Source of the DNA: Hymenobacter frigidus
Lineage (GTDB): Bacteria > Bacteroidota > Bacteroidia > Cytophagales > Hymenobacteraceae
Length of the DNA: 64,000 bases
Direction: 5' to 3'
Assembly: GCF_014640435.1 (NCBI RefSeq)
Contig: NZ_BMGY01000025.1
Location: 1-64,000, forward strand
The notes under the pieces were generated by a model. The model ran no database searches. It had not been told where the DNA came from and worked only from the letters and a program-made list of their open reading frames with translations. Shown in pieces: positions 35,431 through 44,395 of the stretch (positions are counted from its first letter, which is position 1; each line of letters starts with the position of its first letter). Both the position numbers and the translations under genes were made by a program.

Positions 35431-36635
35431 GCAACCGCGAGGAGCTGATTCTGCTGCGGGGCCGGGGCCGCGTTTCCGCCTTGGGCACCAACGGCCAAGG
35501 GCCTGCGGCGGCTTCCCCCGGCTTTACCATGCGCCAACAGGGCCCGGCCGCGCTGCCCGTAGCAGCGCTGCCCCAGGAAACTGAAAAGCAGCTGGTAGCG
35601 CTAGGCCAGCAGCACGCAGCCTACCGGCAACTCGACCGCACGGTGCTGTTGGCTATCCTGGCCGCCCGGCAGGCCAGCGCTCAGGCCGGTTGGGCCAGCC
35701 ACCCGGAAGCGACTCTGGCCGTCAGCATCGGCTCTTCGCGGGGCGCTACCGGCCGCCTGGAGCACCACCATCACGAGTTTCTCACCACGGGTACCACGGC
35801 GGTAGCAGCATCGCCGCTTACCACACTCGGCAACGTGGCGAGCTGGGTGGCGTTCGACGCCGGCTCGACCAATGGGGCGGCCCTTAGCCATTCCAGCACC
35901 TGTAGCAGCGCGTTTCAGGCGCTGGGCAACGCCGTAGCGTGGTTGCGGGCTGGCATGGCCGGGCGGTTTCTGGCGGGAGGGGCCGAGGCACCGCTCACGG
36001 CTTTCACCCTAGCGCAGATGCAGGCCCTGGGCATCTACTCCCCTTTTGAGGCGACCCAATTTCCCTGCCGGCCGGGGGCGGGCAAGCCCTCCACCTTCGT
36101 GTTGGGCGAAGGCGCGGCGGTGTTTGCGCTGGAGATGGTAAGCCGGGCCGCGCTGCAAGCCGAACGCGCCCGGCAGGTCTCATTCCAGCCCGCGTTCTGC
36201 CTCGAAAGCGTGGGGTTTGGCTTCGAAGCCATCAGCAGTAAGACCGGCCTTTCCGCCCAGGGGCACCACTTTCAGGCGGCCATGCGAATGGCGCTCGCGC
36301 AAGCGGACTGCGCGCCGGCGGCCATCGATGCCGTGGTGCTGCACAGCCCCGGCACCCCGGCCGGCGATGCGGCGGAGCGGCAGGCCATGCGGGCGGTTTT
36401 TGGAAATAATCTACCGGATATCACTTCCAATAAATGGCTGCTGGGCCACACGCTGGGCGCATCGGCCGCTCTGAGCCTGGACTACGCCTGCCAGCTGCTG
36501 GCCACGCAATCGTGGCCGGCCCCCCCCTTTGCCACTGACCTGACGCCGGCTCCCAGCCGCCCCATCCGGCGCGTGCTGGTGAATGCCGCCGGATTTGGCG
36601 GCAACGCCGCCAGCGCGGTGATTTCGGTGGTGTAA
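35427..36635 (+). CDS. Beta-ketoacyl-ACP synthase homologue in biotin operon
   Basis: A 402-residue thiolase-fold protein like FabF: active-site Cys 159 in SHSSTCSSAFQALG, first His in VVLHSPGTPAGDAAE, and the Lys/His block NKWLLGHTLGASAALSLDYA. The C-terminal VNAAGFGGNAAS is the usual Gly-rich loop. It is divergent in the N-terminal third relative to housekeeping FabF. The 4-bp overlap with bioA implies a biotin role. It may build the pimeloyl chain, since bioC, bioH and bioW are absent from this window. That role is inferred from context only. Confidence 0.85.
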   Translation: MSNREELILLRGRGRVSALGTNGQGPAAASPGFTMRQQGPAALPVAALPQETEKQLVALGQQHAAYRQLDRTVLLAILAARQASAQAGWASHPEATLAVSIGSSRGATGRLEHHHHEFLTTGTTAVAASPLTTLGNVASWVAFDAGSTNGAALSHSSTCSSAFQALGNAVAWLRAGMAGRFLAGGAEAPLTAFTLAQMQALGIYSPFEATQFPCRPGAGKPSTFVLGEGAAVFALEMVSRAALQAERARQVSFQPAFCLESVGFGFEAISSKTGLSAQGHHFQAAMRMALAQADCAPAAIDAVVLHSPGTPAGDAAERQAMRAVFGNNLPDITSNKWLLGHTLGASAALSLDYACQLLATQSWPAPPFATDLTPAPSRPIRRVLVNAAGFGGNAASAVISVV

Positions 36636-36686
36636 GGAGCAGGGACTCTAAAGCACCTTCCTGGGTACAATGGGCGAGTTGCCCCG

Positions 36687-36694
36687 TATTTTTG
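36687..36694 (+). promoter_or_regulatory. Bacteroidota -7 element (TATTTTTG)
   Basis: Exact TAnnTTTG match 81 bp before the chlID ATG, in the 139-bp gap after the ketoacyl synthase gene. The -33 region is poor. Confidence 0.4.
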
Positions 36695-36774
36695 CCTGGA
36701 CGACCTGGGGTAACCCAACTACCCTGGCCTGAATGGCTCTCTCATCATTTTTGCTCAAGCCCTGTATCCTCCGT

Positions 36775-38775
36775 ATGAATTACCCCTTTTCCGCCTTGGT
36801 CGGCCAAGCCACCCTGAAGCAGGCGCTGCTGCTGTGCGCCGTCAATCCGGGCATTGGCGGGGTGCTCATTCGGGGCGATAAGGGCACGGCCAAGAGCACG
36901 GCGGTGCGCGGACTGGCCGAGGTAATGCCGCTGGTTACCACCGTAATGGGGTGCGCGTTCAACTGCGAGCCCGGCCACCCGGCGGACTTGTGCCCGGCCT
37001 GCCAGCAGCCGGAGGCCGTCACCCAACAGGTGCCCGTGCCCTTCGTCAACCTGCCCCTGGGCGCTACCGAAGACCGGGTGCTGGGCAGCCTGGACCTGGA
37101 AGGCCTGCTGGCCGACCGCCAAAAAAAGCTGCAGCCCGGCCTGCTGGCGGCTGCCCACCGCGGGGTGCTCTACATTGATGAGGTGAACCTGCTACCCGAC
37201 CACCTCGTGGACGTGTTACTCGACGCGGCGGCGATGGGCGTAAGCACTGTGCAGCGCGAAGGATTGTCGGTGAGTCATCCGGCGCGCTTCACGCTCATCG
37301 GCACCATGAACCCGGAGGAGGGCAGCTTGCGCCCGCAGTTTCTGGACCGCTTCGGGCTGATGGTGGACGTAACGGCCCCGCGCGAAGTGGCCGAGCGCAC
37401 GGAAGTAGTGCGGCGGCGCATCGCCTTCGAGCGCGACCCGGTGGCGTTCGGGGCGCAGTGGCAGGCGGCGCAGCAGGCCCTGCAGCAGCAATTGTGCACG
37501 GCCCGCCAGCTGCTGCCCGCCGTGCAGATGCCCGACGGCCTGCTCACGCTCATCAGCCAGCTGTGCACAGAGCTGGGCGTGGCCAGCCTGCGCGCCGATA
37601 TCGTGCTCTACAAAACCGCCCTCACGCTGGCCGCCCTGGCCGGCCGCACCGAAGTCACGGCGGCCGACGTGCGCCAGGCCGCCGAGCTGGCCCTGGCCCA
37701 CCGCCGGCGCGCCAAGCCCTTTGATAACCCCTCCCGGCCTAACGATGGGTCGGACGAGCTGGATGAGCTAATGCAGCGTGCGCAAGAGTCGCCGCCCCAG
37801 CCCAACGCAGAGGCTGAGCCGGCCCCTGCCCCGCCCCCATCGGCGCCGCAGTTGGAGCAGCCGGCCCCGAAGGAAACTGCGGGGGATACTGCGGGCGAAA
37901 AACCCAGGAATCCGGCCGCCAATGCGGAGGTGGAAGAGCAAGTTTTCGGAATAGCTGCTTCGGTGGCAGCGCGGTCCATTAAGGTGGCTGCCGCGCGGCC
38001 GGCTGACCCGGAAGCCACGGCTTTGGGTCAGCGCGGCGCGGCCACGCAGGGCTCCCGGGGTCATTCGGTGCGGGCCGTACCCGACCGGGCCCCGTCGGAG
38101 CTGGCCCTCGAAGCTACCGTGCGGCAGGCCATGCTGCGCGACCCCGAGGCCGCCCGCCTCACCCGCGCCGACCTGCACCAGCAGGTGCGCAGCGGCAAGA
38201 GCGGCACCTTCCTGCTGCTCGTGGTCGACGCCTCGGGCTCGATGAGCGCCAGCCGTCGGATGGAAGCGGTGAAGGGCGCTGTGCTAAGCCTGCTTACCGA
38301 TGCCTACCAGCAGCGCGACACGGTGGCCGTGGTCGCCTTCCGGGGCCTGGAAGCCCACGTGCTGCTGCCGCCCACGCGCAGCGTAGCCGTGGCCGAGCAG
38401 GCCCTGCGGGCCTTGCCCACCGGCGGGCGCACGCCGCTGCCGCACGCCCTGCAACTAGCCGCCCAGCTACTGGCGCAGGCCGATTACGCGCAGGGGCTCC
38501 AGCCGCTGCTGGTGCTGCTCAGCGACGGCAAAGCCAACGTGCCCCTGCCCGGCGGCGGCGACGCCGGGCTGCAAACCCAGCAGCTGGCCGGGCAGCTGCG
38601 CGCGCGCAACGTGCCCACCCTGGTGCTCGACACCGACAACAGCTACCTGCGCCTGGGCAAGGCCGAAGCGCTGGCAGCCGCCCTCGGGGCGCAGTACCTG
38701 CCACTGGACGAACTTTCGGCAGCTGCTCTCACCACCGCCATCCTGACGGTGAGCAGCCGGCCGGTGGCTGGATAA
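36775..38775 (+). CDS. ChlI-ChlD (BchI-BchD) fusion: AAA ATPase subunits of the CobN chelatase
   Basis: A 666-residue fusion. Residues ~1-320 are a MoxR/ChlI AAA domain (Walker A GDKGTAKST, Walker B GVLYIDEVNLL, sensor GTMNPEEGSLRPQFLDRFGL). A Pro/Glu-rich acidic linker (~335-410) follows, then a von Willebrand A domain with MIDAS (VVDASGSMSASRR). These are the ATPase and integrin-like parts of class I metal chelatases (CobS/CobT equivalents). In CobN-only genomes such a fusion is the usual partner. ATG 36775 is chosen over the frame start 36733 because the family starts at (N/Y)PFSALVGQ. cobB starts 5 bp later. Confidence 0.9.
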   Translation: MNYPFSALVGQATLKQALLLCAVNPGIGGVLIRGDKGTAKSTAVRGLAEVMPLVTTVMGCAFNCEPGHPADLCPACQQPEAVTQQVPVPFVNLPLGATEDRVLGSLDLEGLLADRQKKLQPGLLAAAHRGVLYIDEVNLLPDHLVDVLLDAAAMGVSTVQREGLSVSHPARFTLIGTMNPEEGSLRPQFLDRFGLMVDVTAPREVAERTEVVRRRIAFERDPVAFGAQWQAAQQALQQQLCTARQLLPAVQMPDGLLTLISQLCTELGVASLRADIVLYKTALTLAALAGRTEVTAADVRQAAELALAHRRRAKPFDNPSRPNDGSDELDELMQRAQESPPQPNAEAEPAPAPPPSAPQLEQPAPKETAGDTAGEKPRNPAANAEVEEQVFGIAASVAARSIKVAAARPADPEATALGQRGAATQGSRGHSVRAVPDRAPSELALEATVRQAMLRDPEAARLTRADLHQQVRSGKSGTFLLLVVDASGSMSASRRMEAVKGAVLSLLTDAYQQRDTVAVVAFRGLEAHVLLPPTRSVAVAEQALRALPTGGRTPLPHALQLAAQLLAQADYAQGLQPLLVLLSDGKANVPLPGGGDAGLQTQQLAGQLRARNVPTLVLDTDNSYLRLGKAEALAAALGAQYLPLDELSAAALTTAILTVSSRPVAG

Positions 38776-38780
38776 ACTTA

Positions 38781-40136
38781 ATGCATGTACCGATGTCGCT
38801 TATGCCCTTACCGTCCTCCCGGTTTCTGATTGCCGCGCCGTCCAGCGGCTCGGGCAAGACCACCCTGACGCTGGGCCTGCTGCGCGCCCTGCGCAATCGG
38901 GGCCTGACGGTGCAGCCCTTCAAGTGCGGCCCCGATTACCTGGATACCCTGCACCACGGCACGGCCGCCGGGGTTCCCAGCCTCAACCTCGACACCTTCA
39001 TGGCCTCGGAGGCGCACGTGGCCGAAACGTATGCCCGCTACGCGGCCCCCGCCGACGTGGCCGTGGTGGAGGGCGTGATGGGCCTCTTCGATGGGGCCGA
39101 CCGCATGCGGGCCAGCAGCGCCGCCGTGGCCGAGCTGCTGGACCTGCCCGTGGTGCTGGTGGTGAACGCGAAAGCCATGGCCTACTCGGTGGCGCCGCTG
39201 CTGTTCGGGTTCAAAAACTTCTACCCCGGCATCCGGCTGGTGGGGGCCATTTTTAACTTTGTCAACTCAGCTTCGCACTACCAGTTTCTGCGCGACGCCT
39301 GCCAGGATGTGGGGGTCGAAGCCCTGGGCTACCTGCCGTACAACCCGCAGGTGGCCATTCCTTCGCGGCACCTGGGCTTGTCCATCGACGCCGGGATTCA
39401 GTACGAGGCCATCATCGGGCAGCTCGCCGACATGCTGCCCCAAACCGTAGACCTCGACCGACTGCTGGAAATAACGCGGGGGGCCGCGCCGGTGCCGGCC
39501 GCCGTGCCCGCGCCGGTGGTTCCGACCGACCGGCCGCGCCGGTTTGCCGTGGCCCGCGATGCCGCCTTCACCTTCACTTATCACCAGAACCTGCAGGTCT
39601 TGGCGCAATTAGGGGAGGTGACGTATTTCAGCCCCCTGACGGACGCAGCCCTTCCACCCGCAACCGACCTGCTCTACCTGCCCGGCGGCTACCCCGAGCT
39701 GCTTGCCGAAGGCCTCAGCCGCAACGCCGCCATGCGGGCCAGCGTGGCCGCCTACTGCCAGCGCGGCGGCGCGACCTACGCCGAATGCGGCGGCCTGATG
39801 TACCTGGGCCAGACCCTCACCGATGCCCAGGGCCGGACCTTCCCCATGGCGGGCGTGTTGCCCTGCACCACATCACTGGAAAACAGCAAGCTGACGCTCG
39901 GCTACCGCACCGCGCAATGGAATGGCATGACGCTGCAAGGCCACGAATTCCACTATTCGCACCTCACGGAGCTGAAGGAAGTGCTTTCCGGTGCCCGGGT
40001 CACGAATGCCAAAGGCGTGGAGGTGCCGGCCAAAGTATACCGCCAGCACAACACCATCGCCTCCTACCTGCACCTGTACTGGGCCGAGAACCCGGCGTTT
40101 ATTAACTGGCTGCTTAGCCTGCCCGCCAACCCGTAG
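38781..40136 (+). CDS. cobB: Cobyrinic acid a,c-diamide synthase (CobB/CbiA)
   Basis: A 451-residue enzyme that amidates side chains a and c with glutamine and ATP. N-terminal ATP domain: P-loop SSGSGKTTLTLGLL, FKCGPDYLDTLHH, VEGVMGLFDG. C-terminal class I glutaminase: YLPGGYPELLAE and catalytic Cys in YAECGGLMYLG, with HEFHYSH near the end. Full length. It is the last gene of the plus-strand run and convergent with the DUF1259 gene. Confidence 0.95.
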   Translation: MHVPMSLMPLPSSRFLIAAPSSGSGKTTLTLGLLRALRNRGLTVQPFKCGPDYLDTLHHGTAAGVPSLNLDTFMASEAHVAETYARYAAPADVAVVEGVMGLFDGADRMRASSAAVAELLDLPVVLVVNAKAMAYSVAPLLFGFKNFYPGIRLVGAIFNFVNSASHYQFLRDACQDVGVEALGYLPYNPQVAIPSRHLGLSIDAGIQYEAIIGQLADMLPQTVDLDRLLEITRGAAPVPAAVPAPVVPTDRPRRFAVARDAAFTFTYHQNLQVLAQLGEVTYFSPLTDAALPPATDLLYLPGGYPELLAEGLSRNAAMRASVAAYCQRGGATYAECGGLMYLGQTLTDAQGRTFPMAGVLPCTTSLENSKLTLGYRTAQWNGMTLQGHEFHYSHLTELKEVLSGARVTNAKGVEVPAKVYRQHNTIASYLHLYWAENPAFINWLLSLPANP

Positions 40137-40292
40137 CCTAGTGGGGAGGTAAAGGCAACAATGCCGAGGCGCAGAAGGTAGCGCCCACAGCGACTTGGGA
40201 GCGGCTGGCGGTGGCACGGCGAGGAGCATTTACGTGGGGCAGGAGCATCAGGGTAGTGGATGAGCCATTTCCTCATCCAAAAGCGGCGGGGC

Positions 40293-41351
40293 CTAGTGCT
40301 TCATGTCGCCGCGCAGCCCTTCCATGCCGCCGAGGCGCTTGCCCTTGCCGAGCTGGTCGAGGGCGGCCCGGAAGCCGGTGGCTAGCTGCGCGGCGGGTCC
40401 GCGGCCGTAGTAGTGCAAGAACATCATGCGCGGGGTGTCGCCGAGCATGTGGTTGTGCACGGCCACCACTTCAAGGTTATGTGCGCGCAGGGCTTTGATG
40501 ACGGGGTTGACTTCGTGCTCGAGCATGGCGATGTCGCCGGCGATGTGAGCATCGTCCTGCCTGCCGGCGAAAGCGGCCCACGAGTTCAGGCCGATGGCAG
40601 CGGTCATTTCCGTGTTCATCATCAGCGATTGCAAATCATCGCGACCTACGGTGTATTTATAAGTTGGGCCGTTGACGGTGCCTTTGTACTTCACCACGGC
40701 ATCGAGGGCGGGCAGGTCGAAGAGCTCCTTGCCGGTAGACAGGCCGGCGGTCGGGATGGCGTTATTGTCCTGGGCTGCTGTGGGCGCAGGGGCCGGGGGC
40801 TGATTGGCCGGCAGCAGCTTAGAGTCTTTCAGCGTCGCGGCAAACTTTCGGGCTAGCTCGGCCGGGGTGCCCATGCCCGAGACGTGCATGTAAAAAATGC
40901 GTGGCTCCTCATAAAAAAAATGGTTGTGCACCGCCCCAATTTCTAGCCCGTTGGCCAGCGCCGCCGACATGAGCGGGTTGACTTCTTCCTGTAACAGCAC
41001 CGTGTCGCTCATCAGCATTGCTGATTTACCATCCAGCGTGTGCTTGATGGCCACCCACCCGCCAAAGCCGAATGCAATGGGTACGGGCTCCCCCTTGATT
41101 TTTATTTTTAAATCGTTGCGGGGAAGGCCGATGAGGTGGGTGGCTTGGGCTTCAACGTAGGTGCCTTTCTTACCCATAGCCGCGTCGATGGCCGCAATTT
41201 CGGCGGCGCTCAGAGCCGGCGTTTTGCCAGCGGGCGGCGGGGTGAGTGCTGTCTCGGAGGCGAAGGTATCGGGGCCGCTAAATAACGCGGTGGTGCCCAA
41301 AAGGGCGGCTGCCCGAAGGGCATGGCGGCGGGAAACGGGGGAGTCGGTCAT
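40293..41351 (-). CDS. Exported protein with two DUF1259 (LppY/LpqO-like) domains
   Basis: A 352-residue protein with a Tat-type signal (SRRHALRAAALLGTTALF). Two DUF1259 repeats follow (~55-185 and ~215-345), each with a His-rich strand: GAVHNHFFYEEPRIFYMH and VAVHNHMLGDTPRMMFLH. The paired HNH..H patterns could bind a metal. It lies between cobB (convergent) and the Ni/Co transporter, same strand as the cbi operon but 401 bp away. Function unknown; a metal-related role is only a guess from motif and context. Confidence 0.8.
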   Translation of the reverse strand: MTDSPVSRRHALRAAALLGTTALFSGPDTFASETALTPPPAGKTPALSAAEIAAIDAAMGKKGTYVEAQATHLIGLPRNDLKIKIKGEPVPIAFGFGGWVAIKHTLDGKSAMLMSDTVLLQEEVNPLMSAALANGLEIGAVHNHFFYEEPRIFYMHVSGMGTPAELARKFAATLKDSKLLPANQPPAPAPTAAQDNNAIPTAGLSTGKELFDLPALDAVVKYKGTVNGPTYKYTVGRDDLQSLMMNTEMTAAIGLNSWAAFAGRQDDAHIAGDIAMLEHEVNPVIKALRAHNLEVVAVHNHMLGDTPRMMFLHYYGRGPAAQLATGFRAALDQLGKGKRLGGMEGLRGDMKH

Positions 41352-41752
41352 GGCGTAGCAGCGGAAAGAGGATGCGGGGCAGTAACCGCAAACCTACCAG
41401 GGGCGGCACAAACAGATTTTTTGTTGGTATACCCCTTACGTGCGCGGCCTTCCTTTCCGGTAAGCTGATGGGCGCTATCCGGTGTGCTGCCTGAAAATAA
41501 GGGTGAAGTGGCTTAAGATGGAAAAGCCGATGAATGTAGCAGTTCCAATACGGTTTACCTTTGACTTTATACTTGTCGCATGCCGCAAAGTGAGTTTTGA
41601 GCGACTGTAGAAACGCAATAACCTTTATTGATTTTCGCAATTTCCTGTGAGTATGGGTTGATAGCATGAATCTTGGCTGGGGCCGTTGCCCAGCCGTCGG
41701 TCACATAGTTGTGCTAAGCTCTTAATCAAATCCCTATTGCTTGCCTACGTCC
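41352..41752. other. Intergenic region with a short tandem repeat, otherwise empty
   Basis: About 400 bp, AT-richer than the surroundings. A 15-bp sequence (TCCCTATTGCTTGCC) occurs twice, 41731-41745 and 41750-41764, the second copy covering the transporter stop codon. No convincing gene or terminator. Confidence 0.5.
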
Positions 41753-42457
41753 CTATTGCTTGCCCAAGAAGCCATTATAAATCCACACGAGGCCCACGGC
41801 AATTGAAAGGACGCCCACGGTGGCGTTGATGAGCTTGAAGGCTTGCTGGTTGCGCTCGATGAAGCGCGACACGGAAAAGGCCATCACGCAGCTGTAGGTG
41901 GTCATGGCCAGCACGATGCCCAGACTTTGCAGGGCGATGATACCGATGGCAGTGGCGGTGTCCTTGGCGGCCAGGGTGAGGGCCACGGCGCAGGCCCCGC
42001 CGGTGCCGGCCAGCCCGTGCAGCATGCCCACCCAGAACGAGCGGCTCAGCACGTTCAGGGCAATTTCCTCGCCCTGACTGCCGTGCAGGTGCAGGGCGTT
42101 GACCATGTGCTCATGCTCGGCGAACTTCTTGTGCTCGGCCATCATGCGCTTGAGCTGGTGGTTTCGCCGGATGGCTTCCCAGCCCAGCCAGAGCATGAGG
42201 GGGCCCACGGCCAGCTCAGCCCACCGCGACAGGTTCAGCGGCAGGGCCGTGCGCAGCAGCAGGGCCAGCCCACTGAACAGGATGAGCGTGAGCGAATGGC
42301 CCAGCGCCCACTGCGACGACCGCCAGATGAGCCTGCCGTAGCCGGTGTTGTGCTTCTTCCGCTCGGTGGCCAGCACCGATACGGCGGCCATGTGGTCGGG
42401 CTCGAAGGAGTGCTGCACGCCCAGCAGCAGGGAGTCAATCAGGAGCGGATATATCAT
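41753..42457 (-). CDS. Nickel/cobalt transporter homologue (paralogue of 25744)
   Basis: A 234-residue membrane protein, about six spans, clearly paralogous to the protein at 25744: HSFEPDHMAAVSVLATE in the first span, WALGHSL, and GMLHGLAGTGGACAVALTLAA. It has an extra His/Glu-rich cytoplasmic loop (HKKFAEHEHMVNALHLHG) that may bind metal. Its start overlaps the cbiD stop (ATGA), placing it as the last gene of the riboswitch-controlled cob operon. Probable Co2+ importer. Confidence 0.8.
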   Translation of the reverse strand: MIYPLLIDSLLLGVQHSFEPDHMAAVSVLATERKKHNTGYGRLIWRSSQWALGHSLTLILFSGLALLLRTALPLNLSRWAELAVGPLMLWLGWEAIRRNHQLKRMMAEHKKFAEHEHMVNALHLHGSQGEEIALNVLSRSFWVGMLHGLAGTGGACAVALTLAAKDTATAIGIIALQSLGIVLAMTTYSCVMAFSVSRFIERNQQAFKLINATVGVLSIAVGLVWIYNGFLGKQ

Positions 42458-43617
42458 GCGGTAGCGAAAGAGCCGGGGCCGGCAGACGGCTCCTCGGACG
42501 GGGCGAGTGGGGTAAAGTTTGGGCCGAAGCCGAATTCGTAGGCGAGAGAATGTTCGGCCGCGTCAATCAGCACCAGCCGGCAGGGCAGCGGACCGGTCAC
42601 GGCATGCACCACGCCGTAGCAGCGCCGGGCCAGCGCCTCGTAGAAGGGTTCGGCGGGCCGGAAGGGAAACAGCTCGGTGAGGCGGCCGGCCATGGACAGC
42701 TCTCCGATGGCAGCGCAGCGTGCGGCCGGGTAGCCCGCCTCATGCGCCAATCCGGTCACCCATTCTTTGTCCCAGCTCGACTGGTTGCTGTGGGTGTTCA
42801 GGGAGCCCTGGGCCAGCTTCACGGCTTTGCCCAGCATGATACCCATGGTGAAAGCGGCCAGTGGCGAGCCGGCTATTTTTTCCAGCGTTTCGCCAATCCA
42901 GTTGCCGTACTGGATAAAACCCACGGCCGGCAGGTGCGCAAACTGGTGGCGTAGCAGCTTCTCGCTCCGGCCGCCCGAGTTGATGACCACCTCCGTCAGG
43001 CCGTTGGCCAGGGCCACATCGATGCCCTGCACAATGCTGGCAATGTAGGCCTCGGCCGAAAAAGGCTTCACAATGCCGGTGGTGCCCAGAATGGAAATGC
43101 CGCCCACGATGCCCAGGCGGGCGTTCAGCGTCTTCTGCGCCAGCTGGGCGCCGTTCGCCACCGAAATACTGAGGGACACCCCGCTGCTAACGTGGCACTG
43201 CGCCAGCACTTCAGCCACCACGGCGCGCATCATCTGGCGGGGCACGGGGTTGATGGCCTGCTCACCCACCGCAATGGCCAGGCCCGGCAGCGTGACCAGC
43301 CCCACGCCTTCGCCCGGCAAAAACACCACCTCCCCCGTATCATTAAGCGACACGGTGCAGCCGATTTCGGCCCCGTGCGTAACGTCGGGGTCGTCGCCGG
43401 CATCTTTGATAGTCGAGCAGAAGGCTTGGGATGCGGTGAAGGTGCACTCCTTCAGGATGAAGGTCACTTCCTCGCCGCCGGGCAGCGCGATAGTCACCTG
43501 CGGCACCGCTTCCTGGCGCAGCAGCGCCCACAGCGCCGCTTTGGTGCAGGCCGTGGCGCAGGCCCCGGTGGTGTAGCCGGAGCGCAAAGGACCATCAGGA
43601 ACCGGCCGTAAGCCCAT
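42454..43617 (-). CDS. cbiD: Cobalt-precorrin-5B C1-methyltransferase (CbiD)
   Basis: A 387-residue CbiD of the anaerobic (early-cobalt) pathway, which methylates C1. Signature start LRSGYTTGACATACTKAAL, then DAGDDPDVTHGAEIGC, GGISILGTTGIVKPFS and the C-terminal LTELFPF region. Standard length is ~365-390. It overlaps cobK by 23 bp upstream and the transporter by 4 bp downstream. Its presence points to cobalt insertion before ring contraction. Confidence 0.94.
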   Translation of the reverse strand: MGLRPVPDGPLRSGYTTGACATACTKAALWALLRQEAVPQVTIALPGGEEVTFILKECTFTASQAFCSTIKDAGDDPDVTHGAEIGCTVSLNDTGEVVFLPGEGVGLVTLPGLAIAVGEQAINPVPRQMMRAVVAEVLAQCHVSSGVSLSISVANGAQLAQKTLNARLGIVGGISILGTTGIVKPFSAEAYIASIVQGIDVALANGLTEVVINSGGRSEKLLRHQFAHLPAVGFIQYGNWIGETLEKIAGSPLAAFTMGIMLGKAVKLAQGSLNTHSNQSSWDKEWVTGLAHEAGYPAARCAAIGELSMAGRLTELFPFRPAEPFYEALARRCYGVVHAVTGPLPCRLVLIDAAEHSLAYEFGFGPNFTPLAPSEEPSAGPGSFATA

Positions 43618-44395
43618 GCGTGCAAGCGTATAAGAAGTCTAGTAGTTCGGCTTCGCCCCGAATGCTGTGAAAGTGGGCCGGCAAGCTGGGCCGCCGCACG
43701 ATGAAGATAGGCACTCCGGCTTGCAGGGCCGCCGCAATCTTGACCGACAGGAAGCCGCTTTCCCCGCTTTCCTTGGTCACCACCGCTTGAACCCCAGTGC
43801 GCCGGATAAGTTGTACTTCCTCGTCCAGGTCCGCGCCCGGCCACGCGGGAATGAGGCCCTCGGCCGGAAACCCCGCCGCCCGGGCCAGCGCCACCGACGC
43901 CTCACGGGGCAGCACCCGAAACAACATCCGCCGCTGCTGCCAGTAGTCGCGCAGCCGCACGATGGTTTGCACCCCGCTCAGGGCCAGCACCGGCTCGTGA
44001 GCCGCTTCGAGCAGGCGGGCCACTACTTCTTCGTAGCTGTCGGCGTAGTGCACCAGCGAGTGCGTGGAGCGCTCAGGATATTCCCGCTCCACGCGCCCCA
44101 CCGGCAGGCCCAGGCGCTGGCTTACGTGGGCGATGGTGGCGTGCAGCTGCTCGGCAAACGGGTGGCTGGCGTGCACAATGCCCCGAACCCGGTGCTGCCG
44201 GCAGAAATCGGCCAGGGAGACCTCCGTGAAAGCTTCGCAGCGGTACTGGCCGTTGGCGGGCAGCTCCATTTCCACCCGGCTTTTGGTGGAGTACCAAAAG
44301 GGATAGTCGGTGCGGCCCAGCCAGGCGGCCACCTGCCGGCCCTCGGTGGTGCCCCCGAAAACCAGCACCGGGCCTAGGGCCAGCGCCGCGGGCAT
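43595..44395 (-). CDS. cobK: Precorrin-6A reductase (CobK/CbiJ)
   Basis: A 266-residue NAD(P)H-dependent reductase. It starts VLVFGGTTEGRQVAAWL, with the middle block HASHPFAEQLHATI and the end block VVTKESGESGF, all typical of CobK/CbiJ. It follows cbiG-cobM with 1 bp overlap and overlaps cbiD by 23 bp. Confidence 0.92.
   Translation of the reverse strand: MPAALALGPVLVFGGTTEGRQVAAWLGRTDYPFWYSTKSRVEMELPANGQYRCEAFTEVSLADFCRQHRVRGIVHASHPFAEQLHATIAHVSQRLGLPVGRVEREYPERSTHSLVHYADSYEEVVARLLEAAHEPVLALSGVQTIVRLRDYWQQRRMLFRVLPREASVALARAAGFPAEGLIPAWPGADLDEEVQLIRRTGVQAVVTKESGESGFLSVKIAAALQAGVPIFIVRRPSLPAHFHSIRGEAELLDFLYACTHGLTAGS

Noticed and set aside
41278..41667. 129-codon minus-strand frame in the gap after the DUF1259 gene
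   Set aside because: Overlaps the DUF1259 signal peptide in another frame and lacks any domain or plausible start.
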